Shown here in pieces: positions 54,106-64,000 of a stretch of DNA of 64,000 nucleotides. Every line of letters starts with the position of its first letter. Within the stretch, counting starts at the first letter, position 1. A program made the translations under genes and the position numbers. Origin of the DNA: Polaromonas hydrogenivorans (GTDB lineage Bacteria > Pseudomonadota > Gammaproteobacteria > Burkholderiales > Burkholderiaceae_C); assembly GCF_040105105.1 (NCBI RefSeq), contig NZ_CP157676.1, forward strand, positions 317,946-381,945, in the 5' to 3' direction. The notes under the pieces are model-generated. The model was not told where the DNA came from. It saw nothing but the letters and a program-made list of their open reading frames with translations, and did not search any database.

Positions 54106-55143
54106 ATGAAAGCCGTATTCATCACAGGCCATGGCAGCAACGAAGTCGTCAGCATCGCGGACCGGCCCCGGCCGGTGCGCCAGCCCGACGAGGTACTGAT
54201 TCGCATGCAAGCGGCCACCCTCAACCAAGTCGATCTCTACATGCGCAACAGCGGCGCGGGCATCACGCACCAGCTGCCGCAGATCATGGGCCTGGACGGC
54301 GCGGGCATCGTGGAAGAAGTCGATGCGCACGAGCGTGTGCTCGCGCCCGGCCAGTCCGTGGTGCTGCATCCGGCCGTGGGCTGCGGGCGCTGCGAGTTCT
54401 GCCAGCGCGGCGAGGTGGTCCTGTGCACCGGCATCCAGCTCCTGGGCGAGCATCGGGACGGCACGCTGGCCGAATACGTGAGTGTGCCGGCACAAAATGT
54501 CTTCCCCATGCCGGCCGACCTGAGCTTCGCCGAGGCGGCCGCGCTCGGCGTCAACCACCTGACCGCCTGGCGCATGCTGTTCACCAAGGCACAGCTCAAG
54601 CCGTGGGAGACGGTGCTAATCTTTGGTGTTGGCGGCGGCGTGTCGCTGGCGGCGCTGCAGCTCGCCAAGCTTGCGGGCGCCAAGGCCATCGTCACCTCGC
54701 GCGACGATGCCAAGCTGCAGCGCGCCCTGACCATGGGGGCCGATCACGTGATCAATGGCCGGGCGCAAGACATTGCGAAAGAGGTCATGGCCCTCACCGG
54801 TGGCCGGGGCGTGGACGTGGTATTCGAAAACGTCGGCGAAGCCGTGTGGTCATCGGCCATGAAATCGCTGGTGCGCGGCGGCCGACTCGTCACCTGCGGC
54901 GCCACCAGCGGCGACCAGCCGCCAGCGGACATCAGGCGCATCTTCATCCGCCAGCTCCAGATCTTCGGCTCGACGCTGGGTAACTTCGAAGAGTTCGGGG
55001 ATTTGCTCAGCCTGGTAGCGCGCACCGGCTTGCGGCCCGTCATCGACAGTGAATTTCCGCTGGACCAGACCCACGCGGCTTTGAGTCGCCTGGAGTCGGG
55101 TGAGCAATTCGGCAAGATCGCCATCCATATCGGCGAAGCCTGA
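54106..55143 (+). CDS. Zinc-binding alcohol dehydrogenase / quinone oxidoreductase family (MDR)
   Basis: This 345-residue medium-chain dehydrogenase has [12 protein letters not shown], the structural zinc cysteines [15 protein letters not shown], and the cofactor motif [20 protein letters not shown]. The catalytic zinc pattern is not typical of alcohol dehydrogenases, so a quinone oxidoreductase or enoyl reductase role is possible. It lies 263 bases after etfA and 6 before the FadB-like gene. Its place in the pathway is unclear. Confidence 0.85.
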   Translation: MKAVFITGHGSNEVVSIADRPRPVRQPDEVLIRMQAATLNQVDLYMRNSGAGITHQLPQIMGLDGAGIVEEVDAHERVLAPGQSVVLHPAVGCGRCEFCQRGEVVLCTGIQLLGEHRDGTLAEYVSVPAQNVFPMPADLSFAEAAALGVNHLTAWRMLFTKAQLKPWETVLIFGVGGGVSLAALQLAKLAGAKAIVTSRDDAKLQRALTMGADHVINGRAQDIAKEVMALTGGRGVDVVFENVGEAVWSSAMKSLVRGGRLVTCGATSGDQPPADIRRIFIRQLQIFGSTLGNFEEFGDLLSLVARTGLRPVIDSEFPLDQTHAALSRLESGEQFGKIAIHIGEA

Positions 55144-55149
55144 TACCCC

Positions 55150-57210
55150 ATGAATGAAGAAACCATGTCCACAGTACGCACCGAACAGCTCGGTGATGTC
55201 TTGCTGATTGAAATCAACAACCCGCCCATCAATGCCGGCTCGCTCACGGTGCGCCAGGGCCTGAGCGCGGCGATAGAGCAGCTGCAGACCCAGCCTGAGC
55301 TGGTTGCAGGCGTCATCATCGGCGGCGGCACCACCTTCGTGGCTGGTTCCGACCTGCGCGAATTCGGCCAGCCGCTGCAAGACCCGCAGATGCCCACCGT
55401 CATCGCCCTGATTGAAGCGTGCAGCAAGCCCGTGGTGGCCGCGCTGCACGGTGCGGCACTCGGTGGTGGTTTTGAACTGGCGCTGGCCTGCGACGCCCGC
55501 ATTGCCCTGGCCGGCACGCTGCTGGGCCTGCCCGAGGTCACTTTGGGCATGATTCCCGGCGCGGGTGGCACCCAGCGCCTGCCGCGCCGGGTCGGTGTGG
55601 CCCGCGCCATCCAGATGATCTGCAGCGGAGAGCGCATCACGGCCGACAAGGCGCTGGCGTTGCGGCTGGTCGATGAAGTCGTTGCCGGGGAACTGCAGGC
55701 CCATGCAATCGCGCTGGCTAAGCAACTGGCCGGCCGCAAGTGCCGTATTCGCGATGAGCAGGTCGCGCCGGAAGACGCCGGGGCCATCGAGCAGGCAGTT
55801 CAAGCCGCCCTGCGCGCCGGCAAGCGCCGCCCGGCCGTGCTGGCGGCCATCGAGGCCGTCAAGAATGCTGCCAAATTGCCGATGGACGAAGGCCTGGCGC
55901 AGGAGCGGGCGGTGTTCCAGCAGCTGCGCGTGGCACCCGAAGCCTTTGCGCTGCGCCACCAGTTCTTTGCCGAGCGCGAGGCGGCCAAGTTGCCGGCGGC
56001 GCTGCAGGCCGCCCCGCGCCCGGTGCAGACCCTCGCCGTGATTGGCGCCGGCACCATGGGCGCTGGTATCGCGATTTGCGCGCTGGACGCCGGGCTCAAC
56101 GTGATCCTGCTGGAGCAGGACGAGGCGGCCCTGCAGCGCGGCCAGCAGCGCGTGGCCGCGCATTACCAAGGCCGCGTGGCCGCTGGCAAGGTCAAGGCCG
56201 CCGTGGCCGCCGCCAGCCAGGTGCGCCTGAGCCCGACCACCGACTGGGCGCAGCTGGGCCGGGCCGACCTGGTCATCGAGGCGGTGTTCGAGGACATGGC
56301 CGTCAAGCAGGACGTCTTCAGGAACATTGATGCCCATGCGCGGCCCGGCGCGGTGCTGGCCACCAACACCTCCTACCTGGACGTCGATGCGATTGCCAAC
56401 CTGACGGCCCGGCCGCAGGACGTGCTGGGCCTGCACTTTTTCAGTCCGGCCAACGTCATGAAGCTGCTCGAAGTGGTGCGCGGTGAGCAGACGGCGGCCG
56501 ATGTGCTGGCCACCGGCATGGCCCTGGGCAAAAAGCTCAAAAAGCTGCCGGTGCTGTGCCGCAATGCCTTTGGCTTCATCGGCAACCGCATCTACAACGC
56601 CTACCGCAAGCAGTGCGAGTTCATGCTCGAAGACGGCGCCTGGCCGGAGGATGTGGACCAGGCGCTGACCGACTTTGGCTTGGCCATGGGGCCGTTCGCC
56701 GTGGCCGACCTGTCCGGCCTGGACATCGCCTGGCGCATGCGCCAGTCGCAGGCCGCCTCACGCGATCCGCGCGAGCGTTATGTTGCCATCCTCGACCAGT
56801 TGTGCGAACAAGGACGGCTGGGCCGCAAGACTGGCGCCGGCTACTACCGTTATCCCGACGGCAAGCGGGTCTTGACCACCGACGCAGGGGTGCGCGCCAT
56901 CATCGGGCAGGCGTCAAGCCAGCGCGGCATCACGCGCCGCACGCTGGACGCCAAGGAAATCCAGCGCCGCGCCCTGCTGGCCATGGTCAACGAGGCGGCG
57001 CTGCTGCTGGCCGAAGGCGTGGCTGCTCGTCCCAGCGACATCGACGTGGTGCTGGTGCAGGGCTACGGCTTTCCGCGCTGGGAAGGCGGCCCGGTGTTCT
57101 GGGCGCGCCAGCAGGATCCGGCGCAACTGGCTCAGGACCTGCAGCGCCTCGCCCATGAAGCAGGCCATGGCTTTGTGCTGGCCGATCTTTCTGCTCTGTT
57201 AAATCCCTAA
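55150..57210 (+). CDS. FadB-like bifunctional enoyl-CoA hydratase / 3-hydroxyacyl-CoA dehydrogenase
   Basis: This 686-residue fusion has residues 1-270 as crotonase ([40 protein letters not shown]) and residues 290-590 as 3-hydroxyacyl-CoA dehydrogenase ([74 protein letters not shown]). A C-terminal helical domain follows. It catalyses two steps of beta-oxidation. A second ATG at 55174 ([10 protein letters not shown]) is an equally plausible start. Confidence 0.92.
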   Translation: MNEETMSTVRTEQLGDVLLIEINNPPINAGSLTVRQGLSAAIEQLQTQPELVAGVIIGGGTTFVAGSDLREFGQPLQDPQMPTVIALIEACSKPVVAALHGAALGGGFELALACDARIALAGTLLGLPEVTLGMIPGAGGTQRLPRRVGVARAIQMICSGERITADKALALRLVDEVVAGELQAHAIALAKQLAGRKCRIRDEQVAPEDAGAIEQAVQAALRAGKRRPAVLAAIEAVKNAAKLPMDEGLAQERAVFQQLRVAPEAFALRHQFFAEREAAKLPAALQAAPRPVQTLAVIGAGTMGAGIAICALDAGLNVILLEQDEAALQRGQQRVAAHYQGRVAAGKVKAAVAAASQVRLSPTTDWAQLGRADLVIEAVFEDMAVKQDVFRNIDAHARPGAVLATNTSYLDVDAIANLTARPQDVLGLHFFSPANVMKLLEVVRGEQTAADVLATGMALGKKLKKLPVLCRNAFGFIGNRIYNAYRKQCEFMLEDGAWPEDVDQALTDFGLAMGPFAVADLSGLDIAWRMRQSQAASRDPRERYVAILDQLCEQGRLGRKTGAGYYRYPDGKRVLTTDAGVRAIIGQASSQRGITRRTLDAKEIQRRALLAMVNEAALLLAEGVAARPSDIDVVLVQGYGFPRWEGGPVFWARQQDPAQLAQDLQRLAHEAGHGFVLADLSALLNP

Positions 57211-57241
57211 CCTTTCCTCTATTCCCTTACCCCATACGACC

Positions 57242-58450
<1,209 letters not shown>

Positions 58451-58476
58451 GACACCACTGAACGGAGCATTGTCCT

Positions 58477-60162
58477 ATGACCCCCTCAGATATCCTAGAG
58501 CAATTTGGCCCCCGAGAAGCGATGGAGTACGACGTGGTCGTGGTGGGCGGCGGCCCCGGCGGGCTGTCGGCGGCCATCCGCCTGAAGCAGCTGGCCGCCG
58601 AGCACGGCACCGAGCTGTCGGTGGTCGTGCTCGAAAAGGGCTCCGAGCCCGGCGCGCACATCCTGTCGGGCGCGGTCATGGACCCAAAGGCCTTGACCGA
58701 ACTGATCCCCGACTGGCAGGCCCTTGGCGCGCCGCTCACGCAGCCCGTCACCGCCGACGAGGTGCTGTTCCTGAGCGAGACGGGCAGCACCAAGACGCCC
58801 GATTTCCTCGTGCCCGACTGCTTTCACAATGAAGGCAATTACGTCATCAGCCTGGGCAACGTCACGCGCTGGCTCGCTACTCAAGCCGAAGCGCTAGGCG
58901 TGGAGATCTTCCCCGGCTTTGCCGCCGCCGAAGTCTTGTACAGCGAATCCGGCGCGGTCCGGGGCGTGGCCACCGGCAACCTCGGCGTGGGCAAGGACGG
59001 CGCGCCGACCGACAACTTCCAGCTCGGCATGGAGCTGCACGGCAAGTACACGGTGTTTGCCGAAGGCGCGCGCGGCCACCTGGGCCGCCAGCTGATCGCC
59101 CGCTTCAAGTTAGATGAAGGCCGCGACCCGCAGGCCTACGCGCTGGGCGTCAAGGAACTCTGGGAGATCGACCCCGCGAAGCACCAGAGCGGCCTGGTGG
59201 TGCACACGGCCGGCTGGCCGATGCAAAGCGACACCTACGGCGGGGGCTTTCTCTACCACCTGGAGGGCAACCAGGTCACGCTGGGCTTTGTCACCGGGCT
59301 GGACTACAGCAACCCCTACCTCAGCCCGTTCGAGGAAATGCAGCGCTGGAAGACGCATCCGGCGATCCGCAAGTACCTCGAAGGCGGCAAGCGCATCGGC
59401 TACGGCGCGCGGGCGATCACCGCCGGCGGCGCGCTCAGCCTGCCCAAAACCGTGTTTCCCGGCGGCGCGCTGGTGGGCTGCGAGGCGGGTTATCTGAATG
59501 CCAGCCGCATCAAGGGCAGCCATGCGGCGATCAAGACCGGCATGCTGGCGGCCGAGGCGGCGTACGAAGCCGTCACCGCAGGCCGCCAGCACGACGAGCT
59601 CAGCAGCTACCCCGCCGCGTATGAAGCCAGCTGGCTGGCCCGGGAACTGAACCAGGCCAAAAACTTCAAGGCCTGGTTCAAGAAGGGCGTGTACATGGGC
59701 TCGTTCATGACGGGCGTGGAGCAGTGGCTGCTGCCGCGCATCGGCATCAAGAGCCCGCCGTGGACGATCCACCGCCACACACCCGACCACGCGATGCTCA
59801 GGCCGGCCGCCGAGTGCCAGCCCATCCTTTATCCCAAGCCCGACAACAAGATCACGTTTGACCGCCTGACCTCGGTGTTCATCAGCAACACCAACCACGA
59901 GGAGAGTCAGCCCGTGCACCTGACGCTCAAGGACGCGGGCGTGCCGGTTGCCATCAACCTGGCTAGGTACGCCGGCCCCGAGAGCCGCTACTGCCCGGCG
60001 GGCGTCTACGAGTACGTGAAGGCCCCGGACAACACCGACCGCCTGCAGATCAACGCGCAGAACTGCGTGCACTGCAAGACGTGCGACATCAAGGACCCGA
60101 CCCAGAACATCGTCTGGGTCACCCCCGAGGGCGGCGGCGGACCGAACTATTCGGGCATGTGA
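58477..60162 (+). CDS. Electron transfer flavoprotein-ubiquinone oxidoreductase
   Basis: This 561-residue ETF-QO (FixC-like) has the FAD motif VVVGGGPGGLSAAIRL near residue 21, EPGAHILSGAVMDPKAL, GCEAGYLNASRIKGSHAAI, and a C-terminal 4Fe-4S cluster in INAQNCVHCKTCDIKDPTQN. It passes electrons from EtfAB to ubiquinone at the inner membrane. As the last catabolic gene it completes the electron route from the acyl-CoA dehydrogenases. Confidence 0.95.
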   Translation: MTPSDILEQFGPREAMEYDVVVVGGGPGGLSAAIRLKQLAAEHGTELSVVVLEKGSEPGAHILSGAVMDPKALTELIPDWQALGAPLTQPVTADEVLFLSETGSTKTPDFLVPDCFHNEGNYVISLGNVTRWLATQAEALGVEIFPGFAAAEVLYSESGAVRGVATGNLGVGKDGAPTDNFQLGMELHGKYTVFAEGARGHLGRQLIARFKLDEGRDPQAYALGVKELWEIDPAKHQSGLVVHTAGWPMQSDTYGGGFLYHLEGNQVTLGFVTGLDYSNPYLSPFEEMQRWKTHPAIRKYLEGGKRIGYGARAITAGGALSLPKTVFPGGALVGCEAGYLNASRIKGSHAAIKTGMLAAEAAYEAVTAGRQHDELSSYPAAYEASWLARELNQAKNFKAWFKKGVYMGSFMTGVEQWLLPRIGIKSPPWTIHRHTPDHAMLRPAAECQPILYPKPDNKITFDRLTSVFISNTNHEESQPVHLTLKDAGVPVAINLARYAGPESRYCPAGVYEYVKAPDNTDRLQINAQNCVHCKTCDIKDPTQNIVWVTPEGGGGPNYSGM

Positions 60163-60450
60163 CGCCTTTTCAATCTTTCAACCCACAAAACGAGACACTG
60201 AACGGTTAGCGGCGGCCTGTTTTGAAAACTCTGGCGCAAGGAGCCTGCAAGCCTCGTGCATGGCGCTTGATGCAATCAACATCTGGGCGCCGAACCGTTG
60301 AAAGCGCCTGAGACATTACCTGTTGGCAGCTGCGTTGCGCTTGCGCGTGGCAGCTGCCTTGACAGTAAACGCTGAGCGCGCCTACGGAAAGCGGGAGGCA
60401 GCCGCCACACCCCCCGGGGTCAAATTTAGTTGTCTGAGCTTCAGCGTTCA

Positions 60451-60693
60451 TTTTCATAAAACCGTACCCAGCCTGCGCACGCAATGCGTTGATTTCCTTG
60501 AACTTCAGAAAATAGGGGCTCAAAATCATGAAAAGATATTTTTCACGAAAAAGTACCCCACGTGGAATTTTTCATAAAAGCGTACCGGAGCTGAGCGAAA
60601 TCATGGTGGGATGAAGGTCTCCTGACAGGTGACAGCCCTCGTTATTTGCGCAGGCACAGATTTATGAAAAACCTGGGTACGGATTTATGAAAA
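60451..60693. repeat. Cluster of four imperfect 20-bp repeats
   Basis: The consensus is TTTTCATAAA-nn-CGTACCC. Copies are at 60451-60470 (TTTTCATAAAACCGTACCCA), 60540-60559 (TTTTCACGAAAAAGTACCCC) and 60569-60588 (TTTTCATAAAAGCGTACCGG) on plus, and 60674-60693 on minus (TTTTCATAAATCCGTACCCA). A half copy lies at 60659-60670. Such arrays are typical protein-binding sites: replication iterons, partition or regulatory operators. No rep gene is adjacent within the window. Confidence 0.75.
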
Positions 60694-60742
60694 TGGACGA
60701 AAAATGAACGTTTCAAACTCATCATTGCACCTTTTCGCCCTA

Positions 60743-60760
60743 AGATAAGACGTATTATCT
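60743..60760. promoter_or_regulatory. Palindromic operator-like site
   Basis: AGATAAGACGTATTATCT has 6-bp arms AGATAA/TTATCT around a near-symmetric centre. It is located after the repeat cluster and before the integrase gene. The protein that would bind is unknown. Confidence 0.45.
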
Positions 60761-61014
60761 CATGGTAAAATCCACAGGTCAAAACCGGACCGAACCAGCA
60801 CCCGATGAAAAACTTCAACTCCGACAAGGACTTGGCTACGCCGCGGCGGGCGGGTCACGGCGGCGCGGGCCGGTTTAAAGCCCCGCCAGCGGCTTTTGCA
60901 AGCCTCCCCTACCCACCCCCTTGGAAAGCCTGCGTTCGGCCCGCCTGGGCCGTTCTTGCAACCTTAAAAATCACCGTAGCGCCTCCAGGCAGGCGCCAAA
61001 GGCCATAGAAATTG

Positions 61015-62850
61015 ATGTCAAACAAGCCCTCCTCCACGCTACTCACTACCCGTTTCGTGCGCCGCCTGGGCCCGCACCACTTCGCGCACCTGCGCGCCGT
61101 CGCTGAAGGCCTTAGCCTGGCCGAATGCGCCCGGCGCTATCTTGGAGTCGAGCACGGCCACGAAGCGATCACGGCGCACCGCCAGGCGGTCGACGCCGTG
61201 CGCGCGGTCGCCCGCCGCCGGGGCGATAGCGCCTGGCGCCTGGTGGGCCTGGCGATCCGGGCGCAGGCGGATGCGCCACGCCCGTCGCTAGAGGATTTTG
61301 CGCAGCAGCACGATCTGGACGGTTTCTCCGAAGGCGAGGTGGTCAAGCTCTACGAGGAAGCCTTTCCGACGGACCGAAAAACCGCGCGCGGCCAGCGCCT
61401 GAGGGAGCGCCAGCTCGCGCTGCTGCGCCGCCTGGAGGGCCTGGCGGCCGAGACGCCGCAGCCCTCAGACCTCGTGGCGGGCTGGTTTGAAGAGGCGCTG
61501 GCGGCCAAGCTCACTACGGCCGGCCTGCTCACGCTGGGCGACCTCAACGCAAGGATCAGCACGGGCGGGCGCTGGTTTGCCGCATTGCCGGCGGTCGGCG
61601 TGGCCAAAGCGCGGCGCATCGAGCGCCACCTGGCCACACTGCTGCCGCGCCAGGCGCAGCCGGCCAGGCCGTTCTTTGCCTTGAGCGTGACGCCGGCGCT
61701 GTTTGATGCGCCCTCCCCTGCTGATTCGTTCCTAAGCCCGGCATCCGGAGAACGGGTGCTTGGCGAATTTGTGGGCCGCGCATCGGAACGAGCCCTTCCC
61801 CTCACCGGCGCCTTACCCTCGCTGCTGGGCGCGGCCAGCGACCTTGAGGCGGTCCAGCGCTGGATCCAGGCCCGGGCCGGCTCGCTCGCGACCGTCCGGC
61901 TGTACCAGCGGGAAGCCCACCGGCTGCTGCTGTGGCTGCAGTACGAATGCGGGGGCATCAGCCTGGCGCAGATGGGTGTCGCCGACTGCGGCGCGTTCAT
62001 GGCGTTCCTGCAGCACATCCCGCCGCGCTGGATCTCCCGGGTTCGCGCCGCGCCCGGCACGCCGGGCTGGGCGCCGTTTCGCGGCCAGCTCTCGCACGCG
62101 AGCTGCCGCCAGGCCATCATTGTCAATGCCTCGATGTTCGCCTGGCTTCAATCCGCGCAGTATCTCTCTAGCAATCCCTGGGTGCTCGTCAACCAGGCCA
62201 CGGGCGACGACCCGGGCCACAAGATGCTGGACACCAAGGCGCTGAGCGAGGAGGCCATGCGCGAGGTGCTGCGCTTCATCGACGCCCAAGCGCCTTCGGC
62301 GTCCCGCGCGCGCATGCGCTTTATCGTGCGGTTCGTCGAGGCCGTGGGCTTGCGCTCGGCCGAACTCCTGTCGGCCACCCTGGGTGACCTCCGGATGGAG
62401 CCCGAAGGGTGGGTCATGCAGGTCCGCGGCAAGGGCGCGAAGAACCGGATCGCGGCCGTGCCGGGGCAGGCGCTGCACGCGCTTGAGGACTACCTGCTGG
62501 AGCGCGGCCTGGGCTCGATCCAGCAGGCGCCACCTGGCGCGCCCCTGCTGGCGAGCAGCCTGGACCCGATGGCGCCGATCGGCTACCAGGCGCTGTACGA
62601 GCATGTCAAGGGCTGGCTGGCCCGGGCGGTGCGCGCTTCCAGCCTGCCAACGAACGAGCGCGAGCGGCTGGCCGGGGCGACGACGCACTGGCTGCGCCAC
62701 ACCTTCGGCACGCGGGCCATTGCCCGGGCGGTGCCGCTCGATGTGATCCAGGCGCAGATGGGCCATGCCTCCATCCAGACCACCACGGCGATTTATGGCC
62801 GGGCGCCGATCAGGCGGCGGGTCGATGAGCTGGGCAAGGCGTTTCAATGA
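61015..62850 (+). CDS. Large tyrosine recombinase/integrase with DUF3701 domain
   Basis: This 611-residue integrase has about residues 10-100 as the DUF3701-type N-terminal domain (TTRFVRRLGPHHFAHLRAVA, AECARRYLGVEHGHEAIT). A middle core-binding region follows (LEAVQRWIQARAGSLATVRL), then the catalytic domain with VGLRSAELLSATLGDLRM (Arg I), HWLRHTFGTRAIAR (HxxR), QMGHASIQTTTAIYGRAP (His and Tyr). These proteins are frequent on plasmids and chromids of Burkholderiales and may resolve multimers. The start is ATG 61015 rather than the TTG three bases earlier. Confidence 0.9.
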   Translation: MSNKPSSTLLTTRFVRRLGPHHFAHLRAVAEGLSLAECARRYLGVEHGHEAITAHRQAVDAVRAVARRRGDSAWRLVGLAIRAQADAPRPSLEDFAQQHDLDGFSEGEVVKLYEEAFPTDRKTARGQRLRERQLALLRRLEGLAAETPQPSDLVAGWFEEALAAKLTTAGLLTLGDLNARISTGGRWFAALPAVGVAKARRIERHLATLLPRQAQPARPFFALSVTPALFDAPSPADSFLSPASGERVLGEFVGRASERALPLTGALPSLLGAASDLEAVQRWIQARAGSLATVRLYQREAHRLLLWLQYECGGISLAQMGVADCGAFMAFLQHIPPRWISRVRAAPGTPGWAPFRGQLSHASCRQAIIVNASMFAWLQSAQYLSSNPWVLVNQATGDDPGHKMLDTKALSEEAMREVLRFIDAQAPSASRARMRFIVRFVEAVGLRSAELLSATLGDLRMEPEGWVMQVRGKGAKNRIAAVPGQALHALEDYLLERGLGSIQQAPPGAPLLASSLDPMAPIGYQALYEHVKGWLARAVRASSLPTNERERLAGATTHWLRHTFGTRAIARAVPLDVIQAQMGHASIQTTTAIYGRAPIRRRVDELGKAFQ

Positions 62851-63039
62851 CACGGATACGATCCCACGCAGTTCTTTATCCAAGCGGCGCACTACCTGGT
62901 TTTGCAGCTAAGTTTGCGTTGGACTGACAGGTTAAAAACGACCGCCGAGACTCTTTTAGTTTCTCGTTTGAAGAAACCGTTCAAGAAAAAAATGGGGGTG
63001 GAACCGTTCCACCCCCTCGGGTATCTCGCTGCGTCAGGG
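62851..63039. other. Spacer between convergent integrase and parB genes
   Basis: This 189-base spacer includes the palindrome at 62994-63016 and a weaker inverted repeat TTGAAGAAACCGTTCAA around 62967-62983. No gene is seen. Confidence 0.5.
62994..63016. repeat. Palindrome downstream of parB (possible parS or terminator)
   Basis: GGGGGTGGAAC-C-GTTCCACCCCC is a perfect 11-bp inverted repeat around one base, 24 bases beyond the parB stop. The same core (GTGGAAC-n-GTTCCAC) recurs inside parB at 63190-63220. No T-run follows, which argues against a simple terminator. Confidence 0.7.
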
Positions 63040-64000
63040 CTAGCTGATTAATTTAAGCATTCCTTTGGCTATCTCGTCAAATCTTTCGGGATCGATATTA
63101 GTGAAATTTATCGAAATACTTCTTGCTTTCGAATCCCGAACAATCGATCCCAGTTGTCCATTAACGCCAGAAATGGACACTGCTTTCTTGGAGGGGGGTG
63201 GAACGGTTCCACCCCCCTCCACCAACATCTTCAGAACCTGCGCGGCCGAATGATTTCGCGGTTCGGAATTGATCTTTTTAGCAGCCGCTAGTACACGATC
63301 CGGATCTTTCTGCAACGCCTGGGTCAGGTCAGTTGCCCAGCGATACTGAAGATCCAGCGGACTGGGGAACGCCGATAAAACATCAATCGGAAGCCGGGCG
63401 AGGGCAAGCGCCTTGCCGAGTTGACTCAGGTCAATCGAAGCGGACTCCGCAAGCTTTCTGGCAGACGGAAATAAACCCTCATCCAGTGCACGTGCATAAG
63501 CACGACCGGCTTCATAGGGTTTGAGCGGAGAACGCTCGCGGTTTTCCCTGTCCATCTGACAGAATAATTCAGCATCATCCATGTCTTCGATCACCGCGAA
63601 AACTGGAAGGCCGAGCTCAAGACACGCCAGGTGACGTCGGTGACCAAAAATTAATTCGTAGGTCCTTGGCTTATTGGGAAGGGGGCGAACTTTGATGGGC
63701 TGAATATTACCGCCGGCCGATTCAATTTCGCTTTTGAGATGTTGGAACTCAACATTGTTGAACGATTCTTCATGGCGGTTCGCCCACTTGCTTCGCATGA
63801 TGGTTTTAGGGTCCAGCTGACGCGCTGGACTTGCGCCATCAAATTCGGCCAACTGTTGCTTCAATTTGCTGTTTTCAATAGATACTTTTTCATCGCGAAA
63901 CAAAGCCTCCGCATGCATGCCAATGGCGGTTTTCGCCGTCTGCACGCGCGCAGCAGAGGACAGGTCAATCTTGCTCAAATCAACCAAAGCAGCTTTATCT
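63040..64000 (-). CDS. parB: ParB/RepB/Spo0J family partition protein (5' end beyond window)
   Basis: This is a plasmid partition protein of at least 319 residues. The ParB/sulfiredoxin-like N-domain shows IKVRPLPNKPRTYELIFGHR with the GHRRH motif (usual GERR box), then QMDRENRERSPLKPYEAGRA. A helix-turn-helix domain follows (RKLAESASIDLSQLGKALAL). The C-terminal part (RDSKARSISINFTNIDPERF) would dimerise. The frame is open to the window edge; codons before the TTG at 63987 read DKAAL, so the true start lies outside. It is encoded convergently to the integrase. A parA gene is expected just beyond the edge. Confidence 0.9.
   Translation of the reverse strand, partial: DKAALVDLSKIDLSSAARVQTAKTAIGMHAEALFRDEKVSIENSKLKQQLAEFDGASPARQLDPKTIMRSKWANRHEESFNNVEFQHLKSEIESAGGNIQPIKVRPLPNKPRTYELIFGHRRHLACLELGLPVFAVIEDMDDAELFCQMDRENRERSPLKPYEAGRAYARALDEGLFPSARKLAESASIDLSQLGKALALARLPIDVLSAFPSPLDLQYRWATDLTQALQKDPDRVLAAAKKINSEPRNHSAAQVLKMLVEGGGTVPPPSKKAVSISGVNGQLGSIVRDSKARSISINFTNIDPERFDEIAKGMLKLIS
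63190..63220. repeat. 31-bp palindrome inside the parB coding sequence
   Basis: GGAGGGGGGTGGAAC-G-GTTCCACCCCCCTCC is a perfect 15-bp inverted repeat around one base. It encodes EGGGTVPPPS in the linker before the C-terminal ParB domain. It shares the core of the site at 62994. A centromere (parS) site embedded in its own parB gene is one explanation. Confidence 0.85.

Larger units (their letters stand above)
60163..61014. other. 850-base region without a supported gene; repeat cluster
   Basis: This AT-richer interval separates the catabolic genes from the plasmid backbone. It holds the imperfect 20-bp repeats (60451-60693), a palindrome at 60743 and a GC-rich tail from 60830. A frame from 60805 (MKNFNSDKD, 67 codons) has unusual proline/alanine-rich content and is not supported as a gene. 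Confidence 0.6.

Noticed and set aside
60805..61008. 67-codon frame starting MKNFNSDKD before the integrase
   Set aside because: Composition is proline/alanine-rich with no recognisable domain and no clear ribosome site. It is more likely non-coding GC-rich leader.
62994..63016. Rho-independent terminator for the integrase or parB
   Set aside because: The hairpin is strong but no T-run follows on either strand, and a near copy lies inside parB, so a protein-binding site is preferred.

Overview
The window looks like part of a large catabolic plasmid (or a plasmid-like genomic island) of a GC-rich betaproteobacterium, order Burkholderiales and probably Comamonadaceae (Polaromonas/Variovorax-like). 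The reasons are four orphan Bug-type (TctC) binding proteins, the style of the IS66/IS630/IS5 elements, a Comamonadaceae-like GC-rich hairpin repeat, and a ParB gene with palindromic sites beside a large plasmid-type integrase at the right edge. The assignment is inference; no rRNA or tRNA gene is present.

Region 1 (1-12,020) is a nest of mobile DNA. A decayed IS5-family transposase gene is split by a 3.3-kb IS66-family element, shown by an 8-bp target duplication and a reading frame that rejoins exactly. Inside the IS66 tnpC gene sit two RIT elements (recombinase-in-trio: three overlapping tyrosine recombinase genes each) in opposite orientations. The second RIT carries an IS630 element. Removing both RITs restores a 537-codon tnpC. 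Each RIT has the same odd right junction: terminal repeat, inverted copy of the target, short palindrome, direct copy of the target.

Region 2 (12,084-16,624, minus strand) is a small operon: two Bug receptors, an SDR and a TcuA-like flavoprotein. A 193-bp MITE-like element with perfect 25-bp ends and an 8-bp duplication lies upstream.

Region 3 (17,240-40,351) is a sigma-54-controlled meta-cleavage pathway. It holds hydratase, acetaldehyde dehydrogenase and aldolase (mhpDFE type), a flavin reductase with a MarR-like tail, an MFS pump, an XylR/DmpR-type activator, an extradiol dioxygenase, a flavin reductase, an acyl-CoA-dehydrogenase-fold monooxygenase, an outer-membrane/RND module (DUF1302, DUF1329, Ycf48-like, MMPL), a LigB-type dioxygenase, GlcG, a C-C hydrolase, an aldo/keto reductase, a GPH-type transporter and a Bug protein. 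Two -24/-12 promoters carry homologous upstream modules at equal spacing.

Region 4 (40,455-60,162) starts with a receptor-gene relic and a toxin-antitoxin pair. It then encodes a cyclohexanecarboxylate pathway (badR, badH, badI, aliB, aliA, badK) and the beta-oxidation and electron-transfer genes that would take pimeloyl-CoA and glutaryl-CoA to acetyl-CoA (acyl-CoA and glutaryl-CoA dehydrogenases, MaoC, EtfBA, FadB-like, thiolase, ETF-QO).

Region 5 (60,163-64,000) is plasmid backbone: a cluster of imperfect 20-bp repeats, a DUF3701-type integrase and parB, with two near-identical palindromes, one inside the parB coding sequence.

Together, regions 3 and 4 could degrade a phenol bearing an alicyclic side group: hydroxylation and meta-cleavage would release a dienoate (to pyruvate plus acyl-CoA) and an alicyclic acid that region 4 could oxidise. 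This link is a hypothesis.
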